Assembly (NCBI GenBank): GCA_039180865.1
Contig: JBCDCZ010000238.1
Location: 1-7,044 of the forward strand
Source: JBCDCU01 sp039180865
GTDB taxonomy: Bacteria > Pseudomonadota > Alphaproteobacteria > Rhizobiales > JACESI01
DNA length: 7,044 nucleotides
Reading direction: 5' to 3'
How positions within the stretch are numbered: the stretch's first letter is position 1; the number at the start of each line of letters is the position of its first letter. Below, one piece after another: positions 1 through 5,274 of this stretch. Both the position numbers and the translations under genes were made by a program. The notes beneath the pieces were generated by a model, which made no database searches, was not told where the DNA came from, and worked only from the letters and a program-made list of their open reading frames with translations.

Positions 1-1
1 C

Positions 2-625
2 GGTTTTTACCTCCTATGGCAGAAAGGCTTGGTGCCACTCACGGCACGCCTTTCCTCTGTAAGCTTGTCGCCCGCACGCCTTTCGCTCGCAGGCCATTCG
101 CATGGTCACCACCATCATGACCATGGCCACCAGCACCATGATCAAGAGCATCACCACCATAGACACGACCATGATCATCATGATCACGGGCACCATCATG
201 ACCATGGTAACGGCCATCGTCACCACAACCACGCTCATGATCATGTCCACGACCACAATTGCGGTTGCGGTGGACATGCTCCCGATCCGAAAATGCTTAA
301 GCAACCGCTCGACGTGCAGTCCGCTGCGGCTGCCGTCCTTTCAGTCGGCCTGCGTCCCTGTACAGGTGCCTTGATCGTTCTTGTCTTTGCAGCATCGCAA
401 GGGCTCTTTCTGACAGGCGTTATTTCAACTTTCGCGATGGCCTTCGGAACGGCACTGACCACCTCGACACTTGCGGTCTTTGCGCTCACTGCAAAGACTT
501 TTGCAACCCGTTACCTTTCCGGCGGGGCGAGTGCGGGGTTTGTGTTTAAGTCCATTGAGATCGCAGGCGCCGGGCTGCTCATTTTCTTCGGTGGCACCCT
601 TTTCGCCGCTTCTATGATGGCGTAA
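2..625 (+). CDS. NicO/RcnA-family nickel/cobalt permease, C-terminal part (5' end outside window)
   Basis: This is an inner-membrane divalent metal permease, probably a Ni2+/Co2+ exporter. The frame is open from base 2 (GFYLLWQKG...), which reads like the end of a membrane helix, so the gene begins upstream of the window. The TTG at 29 is an internal codon, not the start. A His-rich hydrophilic loop follows (bases 95-277; about 32 His in 61 residues, mixed with Asp and Gly, ending NCGCGGH). Such a loop is typical of RcnA-like proteins and likely binds metal in the cytoplasm. Next comes the family signature GLRPCTGAL (347-373) and about three hydrophobic segments to the C-terminus. The HX4D motif of the family would lie in the missing N-terminal part. 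Family assignment is strong. Metal specificity and direction of transport (efflux rather than uptake) are inferred from the His-rich loop. No cognate RcnR-type regulator is visible. Confidence 0.88.
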   Translation, partial: GFYLLWQKGLVPLTARLSSVSLSPARLSLAGHSHGHHHHDHGHQHHDQEHHHHRHDHDHHDHGHHHDHGNGHRHHNHAHDHVHDHNCGCGGHAPDPKMLKQPLDVQSAAAAVLSVGLRPCTGALIVLVFAASQGLFLTGVISTFAMAFGTALTTSTLAVFALTAKTFATRYLSGGASAGFVFKSIEIAGAGLLIFFGGTLFAASMMA

Positions 626-668
626 CGGCGCTTGTTGCAGACATACCGGACACCAATTCGTGAATAGG

Positions 669-687
669 CTTGCCACCTTCTGGCAAG
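669..687 (+). terminator. Hairpin after the NicO permease gene, possible terminator
   Basis: CTTGCCA (669-675) and TGGCAAG (681-687) form a perfect 7-bp stem with a 5-base loop, 43 bases after the permease stop codon. Two G-T wobble pairs could extend it. No T-run follows, so it is not a textbook intrinsic terminator. Its position at the 3' end, ahead of a separate gene, makes a terminator or 3'-end stabiliser the simplest reading. Confidence 0.45.
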
Positions 688-713
688 TTATGGGGCCTGC
701 ACTAGGTATAAAC

Positions 714-734
714 CTGAATATGCCGGGGATTCAG
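714..734. repeat. Inverted repeat CTGAAT-N9-ATTCAG in the hemH leader
   Basis: CTGAAT (714-719) and ATTCAG (729-734) are perfect inverted 6-mers separated by ATGCCGGGG. The repeat lies 85-105 bases upstream of the hemH ATG, directly before a possible -35 element (TTGATA, 738-743). Position and symmetry would suit an operator or a leader hairpin. It does not match the Irr, RirA or Fur consensus as I know them, so no regulator is assigned. Confidence 0.35.
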
Positions 735-737
735 CTG

Positions 738-766
738 TTGATACGTCCGGCAGTGCGCCATACGTA
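738..766 (+). promoter_or_regulatory. Candidate hemH promoter region with an ATACGT direct repeat
   Basis: TTGATA at 738-743 matches the -35 consensus at 5 of 6 positions. The expected -10 position about 17 bases downstream holds TACGTA (761-766), a poor match. The region also contains ATACGT twice (741-746 and 760-765), 19 bases start to start, roughly two helical turns. The promoter assignment is weak; the direct repeat is directly visible. Confidence 0.25.
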
Positions 767-818
767 AAGTGCCCGAGACAAGATTGTCCCCAAAACGGGT
801 TAGAAGAACGGGAACGCC

Positions 819-1883
819 ATGAACCGCCCGACTGCCATGTCCGAATTCAAACGCCAGCAATGGCCAGATGATCACCCGAATGTCGCGTACGGACGGACCG
901 GCGTTCTTCTGGTGAATCTTGGCACCCCGGACGCGACGGACTACTGGTCGATGCGCCGGTATTTGAAGGAGTTCCTATCAGACCGCCGGGTGATCGAGAC
1001 CCCGCGCATCATCTGGTGGCCAATCCTCAATGGCATTGTTCTGACAACCCGCCCGAAAAAATCAGGTGCCGCCTATGACGAGATCTGGGACAAGGAGCGC
1101 GATGAGTCGCCGCTTCGCACCATCACGCGCAGCCAGTATGAAAAGCTCGAAGAGAGACTGTCGGCGCAATATCCGCATCTCGTATTCGATTGGGCGATGC
1201 GCTACGGCAATCCATCAATCCATTCCAGGCTTGACGCTCTGAAAGAAAAAGGATGCGAGCGGATCGTCGTCGTTCCGCTTTATCCGCAGTATTCAGCGGC
1301 AACCACCGCAACGGTGAACGACAAGGTTTTCGAGTATCTGATGCGCCAACGCTGGCAGCCTGCCATTCGGACCGCCGCAGCTTATGCGGATGATCCCGTT
1401 TACATCGAAGCCGTTTGTGAGAGTATGAAAGCGGATATCGCGAAACTCGATTTTGAGCCTGAGCTTGTCCTTGCGTCCTTCCACGGCGTGCCGGTGAGTT
1501 ATCTGAAAAAGGGTGATCCCTATCATTGCCAGTGTCACAAGACTGCACGTTTGATGCGTGAATATCTTGGCTGGGGCGAGGATGGCGAGAAGCTGAAGAT
1601 CACTTTTCAGTCTCGCTTTGGTCCTGAGGAATGGCTGCAACCTTATACCGACAAAACCGTTGAGGAATTAGCGCGGAATGGCGTGAAGCGTCTTGCAATT
1701 GTGACGCCGGGTTTCTCGTCAGACTGTGTCGAAACACTGGAGGAAATCGCCGGTGAAGCGGGTGAAATCTTCCACGAGCATGGTGGCGAACATTTCGCCG
1801 CTATACCGTGTCTCAATGATAGCGAATACGGCATGCGGGTGATCGAGGCGCTTGCAAGGCGTGAGCTGGCCGGTTGGGTCTAG
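819..1883 (+). CDS. hemH: Ferrochelatase (protoheme ferro-lyase)
   Basis: It inserts Fe2+ into protoporphyrin IX to give protoheme, the last step of the classical heme pathway. The 354-residue length is normal for proteobacterial HemH. Recognisable blocks in order are LLVNLGTPD (30-38), PLYPQYSAATT (153-163), the active-site LASFHGVP with H222 (B. subtilis H183, human H263), GDPYHCQCHKT (232-242), TFQSRFGPEEWL (262-273) and PGFSSDCVETLEEI (297-310). E305 of that last block matches the catalytic Glu (human E343). No C-terminal cysteine cluster of the human [2Fe-2S] type is present. ATG 819 is chosen because GGGAA lies just upstream; the ATG at 837 (MSEFK) has no ribosome site but keeps the whole domain, so it remains possible. 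It has its own leader of about 190 bases after the metal permease gene. Regulation by iron or heme is plausible, but no known box is clear. Confidence 0.96.
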   Translation: MNRPTAMSEFKRQQWPDDHPNVAYGRTGVLLVNLGTPDATDYWSMRRYLKEFLSDRRVIETPRIIWWPILNGIVLTTRPKKSGAAYDEIWDKERDESPLRTITRSQYEKLEERLSAQYPHLVFDWAMRYGNPSIHSRLDALKEKGCERIVVVPLYPQYSAATTATVNDKVFEYLMRQRWQPAIRTAAAYADDPVYIEAVCESMKADIAKLDFEPELVLASFHGVPVSYLKKGDPYHCQCHKTARLMREYLGWGEDGEKLKITFQSRFGPEEWLQPYTDKTVEELARNGVKRLAIVTPGFSSDCVETLEEIAGEAGEIFHEHGGEHFAAIPCLNDSEYGMRVIEALARRELAGWV

Positions 1884-1935
1884 ACGCCTAGGTTTAAGCG
1901 GATTTCCCCACATTTCAGTCGCGTTGAGCGGTCTC

Positions 1936-1959
1936 GCGAATGACTTTTTTGTCATTCGC
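1936..1959. terminator. Perfect 9-bp hairpin with a T6 loop between hemH and the SPFH gene
   Basis: GCGAATGAC (1936-1944) and GTCATTCGC (1951-1959) pair perfectly around a loop of six T. It lies 53 bases after the hemH stop and ends 47 bases before the SPFH start. This is the strongest perfect stem in the window. The T-run is in the loop, not after the stem, so classic intrinsic termination is doubtful. It may end hemH transcription, stabilise the 3' end, or serve as an operator, because its right arm overlaps a possible -35 element (TTGTCA, 1949-1954) for the next gene. Confidence 0.5.
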
Positions 1960-1991
1960 TGGTACCGCATACGTAATACTTCATGAATGGC

Positions 1992-1999
1992 AGGAAAGG
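1992..1999 (+). promoter_or_regulatory. Ribosome binding site that sets the SPFH start at 2007
   Basis: AGGAAAGG lies 7 bases before the ATG at 2007. The upstream in-frame ATG at 1983 has no comparable site and would place the Shine-Dalgarno sequence inside the coding region. The start is therefore set at 2007. Confidence 0.7.
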
Positions 2000-2006
2000 T
2001 CCGACC

Positions 2007-2993
2007 ATGGTTCTCGATCTTGGTGCACTCGACATTACCGTCATTGTTCTCGTCGTTCTCCTCATCGTCGTTCTCATATCCGCGATTAAAATCATTCCTC
2101 AGGGGATGAACTACACCGTGGAGAGGTTTGGCCGATACACGACGACCCTCCGGCCAGGTCTCAACATCATTGTGCCTTTTATCGACGGGATCGGCGCAAA
2201 GCTCGATATGCGCGAGCAGGTGCTTGATGTTCCAAGCCAGGAAGTTATCACACGCGACAACGCGACGGTGACGGCCGATGGTGTCACGTTCTTCCAGATC
2301 ATTGATGCGCCGCGCGCGGCCTACGAAGTCAACAATCTTGAAAATGCGATCCTGAACCTGACAATGACCAACCTTCGGACGGTCATGGGTTCGATGGATC
2401 TCGACCAGCTTCTGTCAAACCGTGACGAGATCAACGCGCGGCTCTTGTCTGTTGTCGATACGGCTGCCTCGCCGTGGGGCGTCAAAATCACCAGGATTGA
2501 AATCAAGGATATCAATCCTCCGCGCGATCTTGTCGAGGCTATGGGCCGCCAAATGAAAGCAGAGCGTGAAAAGCGCGCGGCTGTTCTTGAGGCGGAAGGA
2601 GAGCGGCAGTCGGAAATTCTGAAAGCAGAAGGTGAAAAGCAAAGCCTGATTCTTGCGGCCGAGGGACGGCGCGAGGCGGCGTTCCGCGACGCCGAAGCAC
2701 GCGAACGCGAGGCCGAAGCCGAGGCCAAGGCGACGGAAGTCGTCTCAATGGCAATCGCGAAAGGTGACGTCCAGGCGATCAATTACTTTGTTGCGAACAA
2801 ATATGTTGAGGCGATCCAGGAACTCGCCACTGCTCGCAATCAGAAGGTCCTCATGCTTCCTATTGAGGCAACATCGTTCCTGGGATCGATCTCCGGCATC
2901 GGCGAGATTGCCAAGGCAGCGTTTTCGGATGATGATAATGGATCGTCCAATCGAAATCGCGGCTTCGTTCCGCCAACCGGTTCACGGGAATAG
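2007..2993 (+). CDS. SPFH/band-7 (stomatin-like) membrane protein, QmcA/paraslipin type
   Basis: A 328-residue protein with one N-terminal transmembrane helix (about 9-29), then the SPFH domain starting IIPQGMNYTVERFGRY, with the conserved RPGLNIIVPFID and VITRDNATVTADGV blocks. From about 180 to 245 runs a charged Ala/Glu-rich coiled coil with repeated AEGE/AEGR units, as in QmcA, HflK/HflC and stomatins. A hydrophobic stretch and a short hydrophilic tail end it. Family members oligomerise in the inner membrane and are linked to membrane microdomains and proteolytic quality control (e.g. FtsH). The next gene, 8 bases downstream, is its usual partner NfeD, which supports QmcA/paraslipin over HflC. 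An ATG at 1983 would add 8 residues but lacks a ribosome site. The exact cellular role is not known for this subfamily. Confidence 0.93.
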   Translation: MVLDLGALDITVIVLVVLLIVVLISAIKIIPQGMNYTVERFGRYTTTLRPGLNIIVPFIDGIGAKLDMREQVLDVPSQEVITRDNATVTADGVTFFQIIDAPRAAYEVNNLENAILNLTMTNLRTVMGSMDLDQLLSNRDEINARLLSVVDTAASPWGVKITRIEIKDINPPRDLVEAMGRQMKAEREKRAAVLEAEGERQSEILKAEGEKQSLILAAEGRREAAFRDAEAREREAEAEAKATEVVSMAIAKGDVQAINYFVANKYVEAIQELATARNQKVLMLPIEATSFLGSISGIGEIAKAAFSDDDNGSSNRNRGFVPPTGSRE

Positions 2994-3001
2994 AGAGCGC
3001 A

Positions 3002-3463
3002 ATGATTGAGAATCTTATCCGGGACCTTGGACCTTGGACCTGGTGGATTATCGGGTTCCTGTTCCTCATCATCGAGATCTTTGCACCGGGAATGTTCTTC
3101 CTGTGGATCGGACTTGCTGCTCTGATCGTCGGGACAAACGCGCTTTTCATCCCAATGGCCTGGCAGGCGCAGGTTGTCCTTTTTGCCGTTCTGTCGATCG
3201 TCCTTGCAGTTCTTGGCCGAAAACTTTTCCATAATTACGGTAAGACGAGTGAACGGGAAGATCTCAACAAAGCGAGCGAGCGCTATGTTGGACGGAGCTA
3301 TACGCTTGCGGATGATCTTTCAAACGGTGAAGGGCGGCTCAAGATCGGGGACACATTCTGGCTGGTGCGTGCGACCAAGGATTATGTCGCCGGGACGAAG
3401 GTGACGGTTACCGGTTATGACGGCTCTGTTCTCTTGATTGAGGAAGCCTCCGAAGCCGCCTGA
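3002..3463 (+). CDS. Short NfeD-family membrane protein, partner of the SPFH protein
   Basis: A 153-residue protein of the short NfeD type without the N-terminal ClpP-like protease domain, similar in layout to E. coli YbbJ. Three hydrophobic segments (about 12-28, 30-50, 56-73) precede a soluble domain (about 90-147) of the NfeD OB-fold type, with YVGRSYTL, GRLKIGDTFW and GTKVTVTGYDGSVLLIE. It starts 8 bases after the SPFH stop, so the two are surely co-transcribed. SPFH-NfeD pairs occur widely and are thought to act together at the inner membrane. The ribosome site (AGAGAG) is modest, consistent with translational coupling. Residues 7-12 are encoded by three tandem 7-base units (3022-3042). 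Confidence 0.92.
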   Translation: MIENLIRDLGPWTWWIIGFLFLIIEIFAPGMFFLWIGLAALIVGTNALFIPMAWQAQVVLFAVLSIVLAVLGRKLFHNYGKTSEREDLNKASERYVGRSYTLADDLSNGEGRLKIGDTFWLVRATKDYVAGTKVTVTGYDGSVLLIEEASEAA

Positions 3464-3483
3464 GAACTGAGACAGTCGTGCTT

Positions 3484-3499
3484 TCATGTAAAGACATGA
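3484..3499. terminator. Short palindrome between convergent nfeD-like and LysR genes
   Basis: TCATGT (3484-3489) and ACATGA (3494-3499) pair perfectly around AAAG. It lies 20 bases after the NfeD stop and includes the stop codon of the minus-strand LysR gene. Convergent 3' ends make a bidirectional terminator possible. The stem is only 6 bp, A/T-rich and lacks a flanking T-run, so the call is weak. Confidence 0.25.
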
Positions 3500-4407
3500 T
3501 AGGCCGGAAATCGGGTCTTCACCGCGCGCACGACACTCTCCGCAATCGTATTGAACTCTCCATCGCGTCCTGAGGCTTTGCGCCAAACGAGCCCTATCGT
3601 CCGGTAGAGCGCGCGCCCAGCAAGTGGAACAATGTTGACCGAGGTGTCACCCGGTAGACTGTGCTCGGCGTAAAGGCCGGGAAGAAATGAAAGACCCATT
3701 TCAAGGGCGACCATTTCCTTCAGCGTATCAAGGCTCGTTCCTTCGTAATCGGATCTCAGATTGGCACCGAAATCCTCCGCCAGGGCGACCACCTGTTCGC
3801 GAAGCTGATGACCCTCTTCCAGGATGAGGATTGTTTGATCACGGAGATCTTCGCGCTTTATGCCTTCTCTGCCATTGTTGAAAGCGTGGTTGGCAGGCGC
3901 GACGAGAAAGAGCGGTTCACGAAAAAGGGGCCGGGCAAACAGTTCCGCAGATTTGATCGGGACGGGCAGTATAACTGCATCATAGCGTCCTGATGCGAGG
4001 CTTTCAGGTAAGAGTTGCGGTTTTTCTTCCCGCAGATAAAGCTGCAATTCCGGCGCCTGTTTGTGTAGGTCGCGAATAAAGGCGGGCAGGAGATAAGGCG
4101 CAATTGTCGGGGTTAAACCAAGCTTGAGAGTGCCCCCGAGCCCCATTTTCGGGCCTGAGGTGATATCCTGAATTTCCTGAACATCACGTTGGATACGCCG
4201 GGCGGGCAGGCAAACAGCCTGACCGATATCCGTCAACATCACCCGGGAGCGGCTTCGTTCTATCAATTGAACACCCAGGTTTCGTTCAAGTGAGCTAATT
4301 TGCGCGCTCAATGTGGGCTGGCTGATGCCCAACTTTTCGGCTGCGCGACGAAAGTGTTTCGTATCATCGACAGCGAGGAGATATTCTAGCTGCCGCAGGC
4401 TCGGCAT
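3484..4407 (-). CDS. LysR-family transcriptional regulator, OxyR-like but lacking both redox cysteines
   Basis: A 307-residue LysR-type regulator. The N-terminal winged helix-turn-helix (residues 1-60, with FRRAAEKLGISQPTLSAQIS) is followed by a substrate-binding-like effector domain from about residue 92. The effector domain aligns with E. coli OxyR, including LILEEGHQLREQ (OxyR LEDGHCLRDQ), GTSLDTLKEMVA, LSFLPGL and RTIGLVWR. At the OxyR C199 position it has Q201, and at the C208 position A210. The only cysteine in the protein is C66 in the linker after the DNA-binding domain. It therefore cannot form the OxyR disulfide, and peroxide sensing by that route is unlikely. A good ribosome site, GAGGAAAG (4414-4421 on the minus strand), fixes the start. 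The gene is divergent from a carbonic anhydrase gene, with a candidate operator between them, so it probably regulates that gene and itself. Automatic annotation as OxyR would likely mislead. Confidence 0.93.
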   Translation of the reverse strand: MPSLRQLEYLLAVDDTKHFRRAAEKLGISQPTLSAQISSLERNLGVQLIERSRSRVMLTDIGQAVCLPARRIQRDVQEIQDITSGPKMGLGGTLKLGLTPTIAPYLLPAFIRDLHKQAPELQLYLREEKPQLLPESLASGRYDAVILPVPIKSAELFARPLFREPLFLVAPANHAFNNGREGIKREDLRDQTILILEEGHQLREQVVALAEDFGANLRSDYEGTSLDTLKEMVALEMGLSFLPGLYAEHSLPGDTSVNIVPLAGRALYRTIGLVWRKASGRDGEFNTIAESVVRAVKTRFPAYHVFT

Positions 4408-4439
4408 GACGCTCTTTCCTCAATCGTACTGACTTATTC

Positions 4440-4456
4440 GATAGATAATTTCTATC
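4440..4456. promoter_or_regulatory. Candidate LysR/OxyR-type operator, ATAG-N7-CTAT
   Basis: GATAGA (4440-4445) and TCTATC (4451-4456) are perfect inverted arms around TAATT. The core reads ATAG-N7-CTAT, the spacing of one dimer half of the E. coli OxyR operator, and contains the LysR T-N11-A pattern. It lies between the divergent starts, about 40 bases from the regulator start and about 140 from the carbonic anhydrase start. No clear second ATAG-N7-CTAT copy is seen at the 7-base spacing of full OxyR sites. Binding by the adjacent regulator is inferred. Confidence 0.6.
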
Positions 4457-4477
4457 ATTTTGCAGCGCCATTTGCCT

Positions 4478-4483
4478 TAGAAT
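4478..4483 (+). promoter_or_regulatory. Candidate -10 element for the carbonic anhydrase gene
   Basis: TAGAAT matches TATAAT at 5 of 6 positions. No good -35 element lies 16-18 bases upstream. Instead the ATAG-N7-CTAT repeat is centred about 33 bases before it, near -42 relative to a start site around 4490. This is the layout expected of a promoter that needs an activator bound next to RNA polymerase. It overlaps a GAATC (GANTC) methylation-type site. No transcript data are available. Confidence 0.35.
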
Positions 4484-4542
4484 CCATACGTCGTTTGCCG
4501 TATTTAACCGCATTAGTCGCCCAATCGATCGAAAGGTGAATG

Positions 4543-4561
4543 CCAACCACTCAGGGGTTGG
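4543..4561 (+). promoter_or_regulatory. Leader hairpin followed by a T-rich run, upstream of carbonic anhydrase
   Basis: CCAACC (4543-4548) and GGTTGG (4556-4561) form a perfect 6-bp stem with a 7-base loop. GTGTG leads into TTTTT at 4566-4570, and the ribosome site (GGAAGG, 4573-4578) follows. The order hairpin, T-run, ribosome site, start resembles a weak attenuator or terminator in a leader. The stem is short and the T-run begins 4 bases after it, so it may have no function. Confidence 0.3.
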
Positions 4562-4589
4562 TGTGTTTTTCTGGAAGGGTAGCAAATCA

Positions 4590-5246
4590 ATGAGTGTCGA
4601 AATCCCGGACCAGCTTCTCAACGGATACCGCGTGTTCCGCGGTGGTCGCTTGAAAACCGAGCATGAGCGCTACCGTGTTTTGGCAGATGGTCAATCTCCC
4701 AAAGTCATGATCATCGGCTGCGCGGACAGTCGGGTTGATCCGGCAACAATCTTTTCAGCACACCCGGGAGAGCTCTTCGTCGTTCGCAACGTTGCCGCTC
4801 TGGTCCCACCGTATGAGGATGTGGGCACTTATCACGGTACGTCAGCGGCCCTAGAATTTGCTGTCGATCATTTGCTCGTCGACCATATCGTCGTGATGGG
4901 TCATGGCATGTGTGGCGGGTGTGCTGCCGCGCTCACCGCTGTGAAGGATCGGCCCGTTGGACAATTCATTGGGCCGTGGGTCGGTCAGCTCGAAGGACTT
5001 GCAGATACGATCCTTGAGCAATTGAGCGACGAGGATCCCGACGTCCATCAACGCGCAATGGAACATGGTAGCGTTCGACAATCCGTTGAGCACCTTCGGG
5101 AATTTAACTTCGTGACCGACGCCGAAGAAAAACGCGGCCTGCGTCTGCATGGCGCCTGGTTCTCAATTGGTGAAGCAGAACTCCAGTGGCTTGATCAGGA
5201 AACCGGAAGTTTCGAGCCGATTAGTGAAACTGTAGAGGCCGCATAG
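4590..5246 (+). CDS. Beta-class carbonic anhydrase
   Basis: It catalyses reversible hydration of CO2 to bicarbonate with a zinc ion, in the cytoplasm. The 218-residue protein carries the beta-class signature: GCADSRVDP with zinc ligand C44 and the D46/R48 dyad, then VVMGHGMCGGC with zinc ligands H105 and C108. RNVAALVPP (66-74) and the YHGTSAALEFAV helix (81-92) are also typical. ATG 4590 is preferred, with GGAAGG 11 bases upstream. The GTG at 4536 would add 18 residues that do not look like family sequence and would run through the leader hairpin. The gene is divergent from the cysteine-less OxyR-like regulator, which probably controls it. The product likely supplies bicarbonate for carboxylases or aids pH balance. 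CynT-like and other beta-class names are not distinguished here. Confidence 0.95.
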   Translation: MSVEIPDQLLNGYRVFRGGRLKTEHERYRVLADGQSPKVMIIGCADSRVDPATIFSAHPGELFVVRNVAALVPPYEDVGTYHGTSAALEFAVDHLLVDHIVVMGHGMCGGCAAALTAVKDRPVGQFIGPWVGQLEGLADTILEQLSDEDPDVHQRAMEHGSVRQSVEHLREFNFVTDAEEKRGLRLHGAWFSIGEAELQWLDQETGSFEPISETVEAA

Positions 5247-5256
5247 GAGCGGCCTC
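5235..5256. terminator. G+C-rich hairpin over the carbonic anhydrase stop codon
   Basis: GAGGCCGC (5235-5242) and GCGGCCTC (5249-5256) form a perfect 8-bp G+C-rich stem with a 6-base loop ATAGGA. The TAG stop (5244-5246) lies in the loop. The stem ends 18 bases before the end of the convergent stator gene, so it may act on both strands. No long T-run follows on either side. A terminator is the likeliest role. Confidence 0.6.
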
Positions 5257-5274
5257 ATACTAGATTGCGTTGTC

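Noticed and set aside
14..304. Minus-strand open frame, very rich in Met and Val, opposite the His-rich loop
   Set aside because: His codons CAT read as ATG on the other strand, so the Met-rich product is a by-product of the loop. There is no ribosome site or family resemblance.
102..374. Plus-strand frame rich in Thr, Met and Ile within the permease gene
   Set aside because: It is the +1 reading of the same CAC/CAT repeats and carries no recognisable domain.
777..788. GACAAGATTGTC short palindrome before hemH
   Set aside because: Arms of only 5 bases around GA are expected by chance and match no known operator.
799..812. TTAGAA in the hemH leader as an Irr (iron control element) box
   Set aside because: Only one half resembles the consensus. 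The inverted partner TTCTAA is missing.
1123..1548. 141-residue open frame on the minus strand inside hemH
   Set aside because: It lies wholly opposite a certain ferrochelatase gene and has no domain pattern.
1983..2006. Upstream ATG adding 8 residues to the SPFH protein
   Set aside because: No ribosome site precedes it, and the good site AGGAAAGG lies between it and the ATG at 2007.
2321..2782. 153-residue Ser/Arg-rich frame opposite the SPFH gene
   Set aside because: It reflects the complement of the Glu/Ala-rich coiled-coil codons and is not a plausible protein.
4504..4518. TTAA-type CtrA site between the divergent genes
   Set aside because: There is TTAA at 4504 but no second TTAA after seven bases.
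4536..4589. GTG start giving carbonic anhydrase an 18-residue extension
   Set aside because: The extension runs through the leader hairpin and does not look like family sequence. ATG 4590 has GGAAGG upstream and starts where beta carbonic anhydrases normally do.
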